Below are positions 1 through 7,971 of a stretch of 21,954 nt of DNA, one piece after another. A model generated the notes under the pieces. It made no database searches and was not told where the DNA came from. It saw only the letters and a list, made by a program, of their open reading frames with translations. Position numbers and translations under genes: made by a program. The DNA comes from CAYJHC01 sp964369805 (GTDB lineage Bacteria > Bacillota > Clostridia > Peptostreptococcales > Anaerovoracaceae), in NCBI GenBank assembly GCA_964369805.1, contig CAYJFM010000037.1, positions 1 to 21,954 on the forward strand, read 5' to 3'. Within the stretch, counting starts at the first letter, position 1; the number at the start of each line of letters is the position of its first letter.

Positions 1-2
1 GC

Positions 3-446
3 TCTAGCTTAATTAGACAGCTAATTGAAGAAGGTAATATGATTGATTGTGCAAAATACCTTGGAAGAAATTATTATGTAGAAGGAGAGGTTGTTGTAGG
101 AAATAGACTAGGAAAATCTATTGGTTTTCCAACTTCAAATTTAGTAATAGATGAATCAATGGTAACACCACCAAACGGAGTGTATGTAACAAAGTGCATA
201 TATAATGGCACAACCTATGATAGTGTAACAAATGTAGGACATAAACCAACCATTGGGGCGTATGAAAAAAACATTGAAACCCATATCTTTGAATTTAACA
301 AAGAACTTTATGGCAAGAGAATAAAGGTTGAATTTATTAAGAAGACAAGGTCAGAGGTGAAGTTTGATAGTATAGAAACTCTTTCAGAGCAAATTACAAA
401 AGATTGCCTTGAGGCAAAGGTGTATCATAGGTCCCATAAAGGTTAA
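3..446 (+). CDS. ribF: Riboflavin kinase/FAD synthetase, C-terminal part (5' truncated by window edge)
   Basis: RibF phosphorylates riboflavin to FMN and adenylylates FMN to FAD in the cytoplasm. The reading frame is open from base 3, so the gene starts outside the window; an internal ATG at 39 is not the real start. The first visible residues (SSLIRQLIEEGN) match the end of the nucleotidyltransferase domain (usual ISSTxIRxLLxxG). The riboflavin kinase domain follows: GEVVVGNRLGKSIGFPTSNL carries the GxTIGFPTxN substrate loop, then PPNGVYVT, NVGHKPTIG and ETHIFEF with the conserved Glu, and a normal C-terminal tail. In many bacteria ribF sits between truB and rpsO; here rpsO is about 15.6 kb downstream. 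Identification is firm; only the N-terminal adenylyltransferase part is missing. Confidence 0.95.
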   Translation, partial: SSLIRQLIEEGNMIDCAKYLGRNYYVEGEVVVGNRLGKSIGFPTSNLVIDESMVTPPNGVYVTKCIYNGTTYDSVTNVGHKPTIGAYEKNIETHIFEFNKELYGKRIKVEFIKKTRSEVKFDSIETLSEQITKDCLEAKVYHRSHKG

Positions 447-474
447 CTTTAAGGTGAAAGGGAAAGGTGAGAAT

Positions 475-834
475 ATGAAAACGATAGGAAATGTTTTGTG
501 GGTGATTTTTGGAGGTGGACTTCAGGCAATAGGTTGGCTATTTGTTGGTGTGATTTGGTGCATTACCATTGTAGGCATACCTGTAGGAGTTCAATGCTTT
601 AAATTTGCAGGCTTTATATTTTGGCCTTTTGGAAAAACTATTGATTACACAGATAATGCAGGAAAAACAATTATTAATATAATATGGGTTGTTCTTTTTG
701 GATGGGAATTAGCTCTGTCCGCATTAATTATAGGTGTAATCTGGTGCCTTACAATTGTGGGTATTCCATTTGGACTACAAAGCATTAAATTTGCAAAATT
801 AGCACTTATGCCGCTAGGGGCAGAAGTAAAGTAA
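475..834 (+). CDS. yccF: YccF-domain (DUF307) inner membrane protein
   Basis: A 119-residue integral membrane protein of unknown biochemical role. I chose the ATG at 475 because GGGAAAGGTGAG lies just upstream and the product then begins MKTIGNVLWVIFGG, as YccF proteins do; the longer frame from 409 would overlap ribF and add a basic tail with no family match. It holds the two internal repeats typical of the family: GVIWCITIVGIPVGVQCFKF near residues 25-45 and GVIWCLTIVGIPFGLQSIKF near 88-108, each in a hydrophobic segment, with a short polar stretch (DYTDNAG) between. The gene begins 28 bases after ribF, so it could be co-transcribed with it, and a strong terminator follows at 961. Family assignment is secure; function is not known. 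Confidence 0.85.
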   Translation: MKTIGNVLWVIFGGGLQAIGWLFVGVIWCITIVGIPVGVQCFKFAGFIFWPFGKTIDYTDNAGKTIINIIWVVLFGWELALSALIIGVIWCLTIVGIPFGLQSIKFAKLALMPLGAEVK

Positions 835-960
835 ACCCTGATCTTAATTTGAAGATTCTAATTAAAAAAGAAAACTAAAAAATCGAACTTTGAAGATATG
901 AATAGAAATATTAGTTCGAAAAAACTGCCTAAAATGACAAAATAAGCATAAAAAAACTAA

Positions 961-1006
961 AAATAATACCGTTAATAACTAGAAATTATTGACGGTGTTA
1001 TTTTTT
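961..1006 (+). terminator. Rho-independent terminator after ribF-yccF
   Basis: An 18-bp stem is formed by 961-978 (AAATAATACCGTTAATAA) and 986-1003, with two G-T wobble pairs and a 7-base loop (CTAGAAA), running into a T tract at 1001-1006. It ends the ribF-yccF transcript. The flanking A run also lets it act in the opposite direction, but there is no minus-strand gene to serve. The rest of 835-960 is A-rich, with only weak short inverted repeats. Confidence 0.8.
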
Positions 1007-1053
1007 AATGTTAATATTAATTCATAGCAATTGAATATATTATATAAATTACT

Positions 1054-1107
1054 AGCTAATTTGGGACGGGAAGCCTAACATCATTCCGTTATCCAATTAG
1101 CTTTTTT
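1054..1107 (+). promoter_or_regulatory. Structured leader / terminator-like hairpin upstream of the adenine deaminase operon
   Basis: Bases 1054-1064 (AGCTAATTTGG) pair with 1093-1102 (CCAATTAGCT), with one bulged T at 1062. Inside this, ACGG (1066-1069) pairs with CCGT (1086-1089) around a 16-base loop. Six T residues (1102-1107) follow, as in an intrinsic terminator, and the ade-family start codon lies 51 bases further on. The right arm can pair instead with downstream sequence: ATCCAATT (1091-1098) is an exact complement of AATTGGAT (1109-1116), so two mutually exclusive folds exist. This suggests transcription attenuation of the operon. It does not match the purine riboswitch consensus (no TATA...GTTTCTAC core), and I do not recognise it as another known class. 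A weak TTCATA-16-TATAAA promoter-like pair lies at 1021-1048. Confidence 0.5.
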
Positions 1108-1158
1108 AAATTGGATAAATAAGTTAATCAAATTTGACCTAATAATAGGAGGACTAAA

Positions 1159-2940
1159 ATGCAAAAAACAGTAGGAAATCTAAAAGAATTAATTAGAGCA
1201 GGAAAAGCCATCACACCGTCAGATGTAGTGATTAAAGGTGGAAACCTAATCAATGTTATGACTAGTGAAATTTATCCAGCAGATGTTGCAGTTTTTAAAG
1301 ACACAATAATTGCAATTGGAGATGTAGAGGATTATATCGGTGAAAACACAGAAATTATAGATGCAACAGGCAAGTATATTGCGCCTGGACTTATTGATGG
1401 GCATATTCATAGTGAGTGTAGTAAATTAAGTATTACTAGCTACTCAAAAATGGTAGTACCAAGAGGAACAACAAGCATGATCTCAGGATTAGACGAGTAC
1501 ATTGCAGTTTCAGGACTGGAAGGCCTAAAAGAAGTACTAGCAGAAGCAGAGGCAAGCCCACTAAAAGTTTTCTGGGGTGCACCTCACCAAACACCATATA
1601 CGATTCCACAATCAACAGTATCATATAATATTACAAAAGAAACTCATGAAGAAGTTCAGAAGTGGTCAGAATGTCACGGAGTATGGGAAACTGTAACAGA
1701 ATTTATTCTAGAGGAAGATGAAAATACACTAGGAGCAATTGAAGTTGCGGCTAAAAATAATTTACCTGTATTTGGATGTGCTCCAATGTGTCAAGGCAAA
1801 AAGTTAAATGCACTTCTTGCTGCAGGAGTTAGACTTGATCATGAAAGCTACTCTCATGAAGAAGTAGTTGAAAAACTAAGAAATGGTATGCACATGATTA
1901 TTCGTGAGTCAAACGTAACACCATTCCTAAAAGAAAATATTAGAGCAATTACAGAGGTAAATGCTGGGTTTTCAAGAAGAGTTAGCTTCTGTACAGATGA
2001 TGTAACTGCGTCAGACGTGCTTACAGTTGGCCATGTAGACAACTGTATTAGAAAGGCAATCGAGGCGGGTGTTGAACCGATGGCAGCTATTCAAATGGCT
2101 ACAATTAACAGTGCTGAAGCTTATAGATTAGACCACATGATAGGGGCTGTAGTTCCAGGAAAGCTAGCGGATATACTACTTGTTGACTCACCAGAGACAT
2201 TTAACGTGTTAGATGTAATGGTTGAAGGTAAAATGGTTGCAAAAGATAACAAGCTTACATATGACCTACAACCTCCAGCTAGAAGCGAAGTGTTAAAAGG
2301 AGTACTTAAGTGCCCTAAGGTTTCGGCAAGTGACTTTGAATATAAAGTGGATATTGAAAATGGAACAGCAACTGTTTTATCAATGGATGTAAAAGGGCCT
2401 TTTGTAAGAAAAAGAAGAGATGCTGACCTAGAAGTAATTAACCATATCGTTCAGCCAGATCCAGCAAATGACGTGGCAATGGTATCAGTACTTGAGCGTT
2501 TTGGCAGAAATGGAAATAAATCGCTAGGATTCTGTACAGGTTGGAAACTTAAAAAAGGAGCTATGGCTTCATCTGCAGCACCAGACGACAATAATATTGT
2601 AGTTATGGGTGTAAACTCAGCTGATATGGCTCTAGCGGTAAATCACTTAATTGATAATGGTGGCGGACAAGTAGTTGTTGCTGATGGCAAAGTTGTTGAA
2701 TTTTTACCACTACCAGTTGGAGGAATTACTTCAGACATAGAACCAGAAGAAATGGCTGCAGCTGAAAAGGTTATCAATGCTTCAGCAGGGGATCTAGGCT
2801 GTGAATTAAAAGAACCACTTATGTACATGTTCTTCTTACCGATAACAGCAATTCCAGACTATGCAATCACAGACCTTGGAGTAGTTGATTGTATCGCCCT
2901 AGAAATTATTAGCCCAATCATATCTCTAACAGAAAAATAA
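1159..2940 (+). CDS. Adenine-deaminase-family amidohydrolase, divergent paralog
   Basis: A 593-residue amidohydrolase resembling adenine deaminase (adenine to hypoxanthine plus ammonia). Seen: an N-terminal composite beta domain, PGLIDGHIHSE with the metal-binding HxH (His82, His84), GVWETV with Glu177 where the canonical LGExMN Glu lies, RLDHES (227-230), CTDD (279-282), GHVDN and AIQMATIN, then the C-terminal adenine deaminase domain (LGFCTGWKLKKGA, PLPVGGI). Unlike the next gene, it lacks ADPHE (here GLDEY, 110-114), PSCVPAT, and the His of GHAP (here GCAP, Cys207). The fold and family are clear but the active site is altered, so the substrate may differ from adenine or the protein may work with its neighbour. 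AGGAGG (1147-1152) sets the start. First gene of a three-gene operon with the second deaminase (10 bases on) and a permease. Confidence 0.85.
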   Translation: MQKTVGNLKELIRAGKAITPSDVVIKGGNLINVMTSEIYPADVAVFKDTIIAIGDVEDYIGENTEIIDATGKYIAPGLIDGHIHSECSKLSITSYSKMVVPRGTTSMISGLDEYIAVSGLEGLKEVLAEAEASPLKVFWGAPHQTPYTIPQSTVSYNITKETHEEVQKWSECHGVWETVTEFILEEDENTLGAIEVAAKNNLPVFGCAPMCQGKKLNALLAAGVRLDHESYSHEEVVEKLRNGMHMIIRESNVTPFLKENIRAITEVNAGFSRRVSFCTDDVTASDVLTVGHVDNCIRKAIEAGVEPMAAIQMATINSAEAYRLDHMIGAVVPGKLADILLVDSPETFNVLDVMVEGKMVAKDNKLTYDLQPPARSEVLKGVLKCPKVSASDFEYKVDIENGTATVLSMDVKGPFVRKRRDADLEVINHIVQPDPANDVAMVSVLERFGRNGNKSLGFCTGWKLKKGAMASSAAPDDNNIVVMGVNSADMALAVNHLIDNGGGQVVVADGKVVEFLPLPVGGITSDIEPEEMAAAEKVINASAGDLGCELKEPLMYMFFLPITAIPDYAITDLGVVDCIALEIISPIISLTEK

Positions 2941-2950
2941 GAGGTGAATT

Positions 2951-4684
2951 ATGACAGATAAAATTAAAGTTAAGAAATTAATAGAAGTAGCTAGCGGAAG
3001 ACAAGAGGCTGACCTAGTTATAAAAAATGCAAAAGTAGTTGATGTCTATAGTGGTGTAATTCGCGAAGGCGATGTAGCTATTTCAGATAACTTGATTGCA
3101 GGAGTAGGTGAATATAGTGCTGCAAAAGAATTTGATGCGCAAGGAAAATATCTAACACCTGGTTTTATCGACAGTCATATTCACATTGAATCAGCATATG
3201 TATCTCCAGAGGAACTAGGTCGTCTATTAGTTCCTTGTGGAGGAACAACTATAATTGCTGACCCGCATGAAATTGTTAATGTATGCGGAATTGATGGTCT
3301 TGACTATATGATGGAAGCAGCTAAAAATACAGCTTTAGATATACAGTTTATGCTTCCTTCTTGTGTGCCTGCAACTCCTAATGAGCATTCAGGTGCAGTA
3401 ATTGATGCAGCTAAAATGGAAGAGCCAATAACAAGAGATAAAATTCTTGGACTTGGAGAATTTATGAACTTTCCTGGAATAATTTACAATTCTGATTCAG
3501 AAGTTGATAAAGTAATGGTAGCAAAAAAGCATGGAAAAATCATAGATGGTCACGCACCAGTTATTACAGGCAAAGAGCTTAACGCCTATACATCAGTAGG
3601 TATAAGAACTGATCATGAATGCAGTACTGTTGAAGAAATGCAGGATAGAATTGCTAGAGGTGTATATATTCTTCTAAGACAGGGAAGTGCATGCCATGAC
3701 CTAAGAAACTTACTAAAAGGTGTAACTAATCATAATAGCAGAAGATGCCTACTTTGCTCAGATGATAGACAACCAAAAACAATTTTAGAAATAGGACATT
3801 TAGATAATCACCTAAAAATATGCGTGGAAGAGGGTCTTGACCCAATCACTGCAATTCAAATGGCAACAATAAATGCAGCTACATGTTTTGAACTTTTAGA
3901 TAGAGGGGCAATTGCCCCAGGGCTAAAAGCAGATATGGTTCTTCTTGAAGATCTTGTGGACTTTAAAGTTACAGATGTCTTCATTGATGGAGAACAGGTA
4001 GCTCATGAAAAGGAATACCTTCCAGCTATAAAGAAACATAGCTCTGAATCAGTAAGAGGATCTGTTACAGTAAAAGACTTTAGCGTTGACAGACTTAAGC
4101 TTCCGTTAAAAAGCAATAAGGTTCATGTTATGGAACTTCTTGATGGAAGTGTAGTTACAAAAAATAGCATTGAAATGGTTGAAATCTGTGAAGATGGAAA
4201 CTTTAAATATAATCCAGAAGTAGATATAGTGAAGATTGCAGTAGTTGAAAGACATCAAAATACTGGAAATGTAGCTGTAGCTCTTCTAAAAGGCTATGGA
4301 ATCAAAAGTGGTGCAGTTGCACTATCTATTGCACATGATTCACATAACTTAATCGTTGTTGGAGTAAACGATGATGACATGGCTTTAGCTATAGAAACTT
4401 TAATTTCTCAAGAGGGTGGAGTTGCAATAGTAAAAGATGGCCAGGTTATAGATTCAATGCCAATGCCAATTGCTGGCATAATGAGCGACCAAACAGGGGA
4501 ATGGGTAAGCGAAAGACTAACAAGCTTACATAACACTGCTCATGAACAACTAGAAGTTAACGCAAAGGTAGAACCAGTAATGACTCTGTGTTTTATGTCA
4601 CTGGCAGTAATTCCAGAGATAAAAATAACAGATATGGGACTATTTGACGTTACAAAATTTGACTTTATTAGTGTAGAAGCATAG
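2951..4684 (+). CDS. ade: Adenine deaminase
   Basis: This 577-residue enzyme deaminates adenine to hypoxanthine in the cytoplasm, for purine salvage or catabolism. All family landmarks are present: GFIDSHIHIE with His76 and His78, GGTTIIADPHE (Asp104, His106, Glu107), LPSCVPATP (135-143), LGLGEFMNFPG with Glu170, DGHAP with His201, RTDHEC (220-224), SDD (270-272), IGHLDN and AIQMATINAA, followed by the C-terminal domain ending in PMPIAGIMS and the AVIPEIKITDMG region. Length fits the family (about 550-600). GAGGTG precedes the ATG. The gene starts 10 bases after the divergent paralog and 16 bases before the nucleobase permease, so the three are almost surely one transcript. This is probably the authentic adenine deaminase of the pair. 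Confidence 0.95.
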   Translation: MTDKIKVKKLIEVASGRQEADLVIKNAKVVDVYSGVIREGDVAISDNLIAGVGEYSAAKEFDAQGKYLTPGFIDSHIHIESAYVSPEELGRLLVPCGGTTIIADPHEIVNVCGIDGLDYMMEAAKNTALDIQFMLPSCVPATPNEHSGAVIDAAKMEEPITRDKILGLGEFMNFPGIIYNSDSEVDKVMVAKKHGKIIDGHAPVITGKELNAYTSVGIRTDHECSTVEEMQDRIARGVYILLRQGSACHDLRNLLKGVTNHNSRRCLLCSDDRQPKTILEIGHLDNHLKICVEEGLDPITAIQMATINAATCFELLDRGAIAPGLKADMVLLEDLVDFKVTDVFIDGEQVAHEKEYLPAIKKHSSESVRGSVTVKDFSVDRLKLPLKSNKVHVMELLDGSVVTKNSIEMVEICEDGNFKYNPEVDIVKIAVVERHQNTGNVAVALLKGYGIKSGAVALSIAHDSHNLIVVGVNDDDMALAIETLISQEGGVAIVKDGQVIDSMPMPIAGIMSDQTGEWVSERLTSLHNTAHEQLEVNAKVEPVMTLCFMSLAVIPEIKITDMGLFDVTKFDFISVEA

Positions 4685-4700
4685 AAAAGGAGATTATTAA

Positions 4701-6263
4701 ATGACTTCAAAAGTTAAACTGAAATTATTTCAAAGAGGTGACATAGGTGGGGTTACTTACCTTGTTACAAACAACATTGTAAATTACCTAATCGTAATTG
4801 CAACACTATCTGGTGTACTGGGGTGGCCAGATGAAATCGTGTTTGGAAAAGTTATTCCAGCACTATCAATTGGACTTCTATCAAGCTGTCTATACTACTC
4901 ATTTATGGCTTGGAAACTTGCTCAAAAGACAGGTAGAACAGATGTAACAGCACTTCCATCAGGAGTTTCTACTCCAGCGATGTTTGTTATTTTATACGGA
5001 GTTATCATGCCGTTACATTTTGCTCTAGATGATCCACAACTTACTTGGTCAGCAGCTGCTGCAGCTTGTTTTGTTGGAGGGTTCATTGAATTCTTAGGTG
5101 GATTTATTGGTCCATGGATGAAGAGAAACATTCCTCGTGCAGCCTTACTAGGTACTGTTGCAGGTATTGGATTTATTTGGATGGCAACACAAGGTGTCTT
5201 TGATATTCTTTCTGATCCAATTGTAGGTATTCCAATTATGGTAGTTGCTCTAGTTGGTTTATTTGGAGGATATGTATTCCCTAAAAAAATCCCACCATTT
5301 GCTATTGCTGTTGTTGGTGGTATAATTTACGCTTTAGCAATTGGCCGTACAACTCTTGATTTTTCTGGTGTTGGGTTTTACTTCCCAGATCCAGTGAACA
5401 GTGTTCAATCAATGCTTAGTGGTTTTGCTGTAGTAGCACCATTTTTAACAATTATAATTCCAATTGAAGTATATAACTTTATTGAAACTATGGATAACGT
5501 TGAAGCTGCAAATGCAGCTGGAGATGACTACAGCGTAAGAGAAGCACAGTTTGCAGATGGTATCTGTACAATGATTTCTGCAACTCTTGGAGGAGTTGTT
5601 CCAAATACAGTATGGCTTGGTCATGCAGGACTGAAGAAGTCAGGCGCAGGAATGGGATACTCTTTAATCTCAGGTATATTATTTGCCTTTGCAGGTATAT
5701 TTGGACTATTCACATTCTTAAGTACAATCGTTCCACCAGCTATTGCAGGTATTACATATATATGGTGTGCGGTGCTAATGGTAGCTCAAGCATTTAGAGA
5801 TGTACCAAAGATTCAACATGCAGCTGTTGGTGTGGCAATGGTGCCTCCAGTAGCAGATTGGTTATTTACACAGGTAACTGGTACAGGACTCCTAGCAGAC
5901 CTGCACACTGAGCCTATAGCAAATAATCTAATGGGATACAATCCAGAAATTACACAAGCTCTTATGGATGCTGGTGTAATGTGGAGAGGGGTTCCTGAGA
6001 CTAAACATGGAGCTATTATTATTGGTATAATTCTTGGAACTATGGTATCATTCGTAATCAGTAAAAGGCTTGATAAAGCTGCGATTACATTACTTGCAGC
6101 GGCAGTACTTTCTGTATTTGGTCTAATACATAGTGGAGCTTTAGGTATTTATCCGACGTCTCCGTTTGCTATTGCTTACTTCGTAGGTGCAGTACTACTA
6201 TTCATTATGCACAAAGGGCAAAAAACATGGTGTAAATCTCCTGATGATTTCGATTATCTGTAG
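4701..6263 (+). CDS. NCS2-family nucleobase permease
   Basis: A 520-residue polytopic membrane protein with about 12-14 hydrophobic segments, belonging to the nucleobase/ascorbate (NCS2) superfamily, nearer the AzgA-like (adenine/guanine/hypoxanthine) branch by eye. Seen: N-terminal RGDIGGVTYLVTNNIVNYL, TDVTALPSGVSTPAMF (compare TALPYGVNTP in AzgA proteins), IPIEVYNFIETMDNVEAA, and ISATLGGVVPNTVWLGHAG, which corresponds to the conserved segment around substrate-binding TM8-TM10. It likely imports adenine or a related purine for the two deaminases upstream, with a proton or cation. AAGGAGAT precedes the start and a terminator follows at 6309. The exact substrate cannot be told from sequence; family confidence is high, adenine specificity is inferred from context. 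Confidence 0.85.
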   Translation: MTSKVKLKLFQRGDIGGVTYLVTNNIVNYLIVIATLSGVLGWPDEIVFGKVIPALSIGLLSSCLYYSFMAWKLAQKTGRTDVTALPSGVSTPAMFVILYGVIMPLHFALDDPQLTWSAAAAACFVGGFIEFLGGFIGPWMKRNIPRAALLGTVAGIGFIWMATQGVFDILSDPIVGIPIMVVALVGLFGGYVFPKKIPPFAIAVVGGIIYALAIGRTTLDFSGVGFYFPDPVNSVQSMLSGFAVVAPFLTIIIPIEVYNFIETMDNVEAANAAGDDYSVREAQFADGICTMISATLGGVVPNTVWLGHAGLKKSGAGMGYSLISGILFAFAGIFGLFTFLSTIVPPAIAGITYIWCAVLMVAQAFRDVPKIQHAAVGVAMVPPVADWLFTQVTGTGLLADLHTEPIANNLMGYNPEITQALMDAGVMWRGVPETKHGAIIIGIILGTMVSFVISKRLDKAAITLLAAAVLSVFGLIHSGALGIYPTSPFAIAYFVGAVLLFIMHKGQKTWCKSPDDFDYL

Positions 6264-6308
6264 TATGAGAAACCAACTTAACTAGTTAAAATCTAATAAA
6301 GTAAAAGG

Positions 6309-6345
6309 ATTCCCAATGTTAATTAACTTTAGCATTGGGAATTTT
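6309..6345 (+). terminator. Rho-independent terminator after the ade-permease operon
   Basis: ATTCCCAATGTTA (6309-6321) pairs with TAGCATTGGGAAT (6330-6342), 13 bp with one wobble, across an 8-base loop, and leads into TTTT. It closes the purine operon. Confidence 0.85.
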
Positions 6346-6392
6346 AGATATTTTATTTTGTTGAAAATCAGCACAAAATCATAGAATTTCAT

Positions 6393-6421
6393 TTGATTAA
6401 GTTAAATGAAAATGTTATCAT
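6393..6421 (+). promoter_or_regulatory. Candidate promoter for the pilin-like gene pair
   Basis: TTGATT (6393-6398) and TATCAT (6416-6421) are separated by 17 bases, matching the sigma-A consensus at 4/6 and 5/6. It lies between the upstream terminator and the first pilin-like gene, about 55 bases before the ATG. No other good pair was seen here. Confidence 0.45.
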
Positions 6422-6475
6422 GAAAATATATGAAGAATTCTAAAAAACATATGTGATAAAAACAGGAGCAATTAA

Positions 6476-7111
6476 ATGGCTAAAAAACTTTTTAAGGTAA
6501 GAGCTAATAAAGGTTTTACTCTTATGGAAATAATTATAGTTATTGCGATTATAGCAATATTGGCAGTGGTTGCTATACCATCTGTCAGTGGATATGTGGA
6601 AGAAGCTAGAGAGTCAAGTGACTTAGTTAAGGTTTCCAATATTATATCAGCTATACAAATTGGACTTAGGCTTACAGATCATGGGCTTCCGGAAGATGCC
6701 ATTTTTGAAGTAATATGGACTACTAGTACTACAAATGATGGAAGAGTGTATGACAGCTCAATTATATTTAGAAACCCCACAGGAAGGCAGTCCGTATTTA
6801 ACGACGGAAAAGGCGGTGATGATTTACAAGAACTTGATATAGCCAGTGGAGATTATGAAGCCTTGCTCACAACCGTTGTTGAGTCTCTAGGAGACGGAGA
6901 GGTAGAACTTATGCCTGCCGATATGAAAGATGGAGGCATGTATGGTTATATAGGAGAAGGTGAGTCTAAGCTTTCTAAAAAAAGCAGTTTGGCTGTACAT
7001 GTAAATACAACAACTGGAGAGATAGCACTTGCTGCGCCATATGGGTGGACATCTAGCGAGAATGTAAATGACTGGGCTGATATGGGGCTAGATTTGATAC
7101 CGGCACCTTAA
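6476..7111 (+). CDS. Type IV pilin-like / pseudopilin protein (copy 1)
   Basis: A 211-residue protein with a class III prepilin signal: a short basic leader MAKKLFKVRANKG, then cleavage before Phe14 in GFTLMEIIIVIAIIAILAVV, with the conserved Glu at +5 and a hydrophobic helix of about 20 residues. After prepilin peptidase cleavage and N-methylation it would sit in the membrane or in a pilus-like fibre. The rest is an acidic globular domain with motifs shared with the next gene: HGLPED, IWTTSTTNDGRVYDSS, FRNPTGRQSVFNDGK, GMYGYIGEG, LAVHVNTTTGEIALAAPYGW. I do not recognise this globular domain. AGGAG precedes the ATG. No prepilin peptidase, assembly ATPase or platform gene lies in the window, so it depends on machinery encoded elsewhere. 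Pilin-type signal is certain; major or minor status is unknown. Confidence 0.8.
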   Translation: MAKKLFKVRANKGFTLMEIIIVIAIIAILAVVAIPSVSGYVEEARESSDLVKVSNIISAIQIGLRLTDHGLPEDAIFEVIWTTSTTNDGRVYDSSIIFRNPTGRQSVFNDGKGGDDLQELDIASGDYEALLTTVVESLGDGEVELMPADMKDGGMYGYIGEGESKLSKKSSLAVHVNTTTGEIALAAPYGWTSSENVNDWADMGLDLIPAP

Positions 7112-7192
7112 CAAATGTCTATAAAATGTTAAAATAAGGGTATATATAAATTATAAATAGCAAAATATGTGTGATTTAAACAGGAGAATAAA

Positions 7193-7822
7193 ATGAGTAA
7201 AAATTTTTATAAGCTAAAATCAAATAAAGGCTTTACTCTAGTTGAAATAATTGCTGTGATTGCAATTATAGCAGTATTGGCAGTAGGTGTTATACCATCT
7301 GTTAGTGGCTATGTAGAAGCAGCTGAAGAAACAAGCGATTTAGTTTTGGCATCAAATATTATAGATGCTCTACAGGTAGGACTTTTGATAACAGACCATG
7401 GACTTCCAGAAGATAGGATTTTTGAAATGATATGGACAACAAGTACCTCAAATGACGGTAGAGCGTATGATAGTTCAATTATTTTAAGAAATCCAACGGA
7501 ACGAAAATCAGTATTTAATGATGGTAAGGATGGAGATGACTTAGCACCTGTTACTGGTGCATCCGGGCAGTATGAAGCACTTTTAACTACGGTTGTAGAT
7601 TCTTTAAATGGCGGAGATGTTGAATATTTAACTATATCAGGTGGAGGAATGTATGGTTATGTAGGCGAGGGAAAGTCAGAACTATCTAAACAAAGCAGCT
7701 TAGCGGTGCATATTAATACCTCAACAGGTGAAGTAGCTCTTGCAGCACCTTATGGATGGGTTTCTAAAGAAAATGTGGACGATTGGCTTGAAATTGGATT
7801 AAATGTAACACCAGCTCCATAA
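7193..7822 (+). CDS. Type IV pilin-like / pseudopilin protein (copy 2)
   Basis: A 209-residue tandem paralog of the preceding gene, alike along the whole length (about two thirds identical by eye). It has the leader MSKNFYKLKSNKG, cleavage before Phe14, FTLVEIIAVIAIIAVLAV with Glu at +5, then the same globular domain (HGLPEDRIFE, IWTTSTSNDGRAYDSS, NPTERKSVFNDGKDGDDL, GGGMYGYVGEG, LAVHINTSTGEVALAAPYGW). The two differ most in the segment before GGGMYGY and in the exposed part of the N-terminal helix. The leader DNA is also repeated: both genes are preceded by ATGTG, GAT and ACAGGAG in the same order, so the duplication included the ribosome binding site. The 81-base gap to copy 1 has no terminator, so both are probably on one transcript; a terminator follows at 7852. 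Confidence 0.8.
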   Translation: MSKNFYKLKSNKGFTLVEIIAVIAIIAVLAVGVIPSVSGYVEAAEETSDLVLASNIIDALQVGLLITDHGLPEDRIFEMIWTTSTSNDGRAYDSSIILRNPTERKSVFNDGKDGDDLAPVTGASGQYEALLTTVVDSLNGGDVEYLTISGGGMYGYVGEGKSELSKQSSLAVHINTSTGEVALAAPYGWVSKENVDDWLEIGLNVTPAP

Positions 7823-7851
7823 CGGATATAATAATTATATAAGTAAACAGT

Positions 7852-7884
7852 AAATCCCAGCTCGAAACTAAGCTGGGATTTTTA
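7852..7884 (+). terminator. Rho-independent terminator after the pilin-like pair
   Basis: AAATCCCAGCT (7852-7862) pairs perfectly with AGCTGGGATTT (7871-7881) over an 8-base loop and continues as T residues to 7883. Eleven base pairs with a GC-rich core. Confidence 0.85.
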
Positions 7885-7888
7885 ATAA

Positions 7889-7917
7889 TAGAAAATACTA
7901 AAATAATATAGTATAAT
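7889..7917 (+). promoter_or_regulatory. Candidate promoter for the iron-sulfur/HNH/guaD gene run
   Basis: A perfect TATAAT (7912-7917) lies 17 bases after TAGAAA (7889-7894), a 4/6 match to the -35 box, directly downstream of a terminator and 55 bases before the chosen start codon of the first gene. Confidence 0.5.
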
Positions 7918-7971
7918 TTAATCGAATGTTTGTGAATGTTCAATTCTATGTATGATATGGGGGAAATATAT

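Noticed and set aside
883..919. Seven-base inverted repeat TCGAACT/AGTTCGA
   Set aside because: The loop is 23 bases, the arms do not extend and no T tract follows; likely chance in A-rich DNA.
1043..1116. Purine (guanine/adenine) riboswitch ahead of the ade operon
   Set aside because: The required core segments around TATA, the GTTTCTAC-like junction and the two interacting loops are missing; only a hairpin with a T run is present, so I report it as an unclassified leader.
1436..2828. Open frames of about 60 codons on the minus strand inside the first ade-family gene
   Set aside because: They lie opposite a clearly conserved coding region, lack ribosome binding sites and show low-complexity composition expected from the reverse of a real gene.
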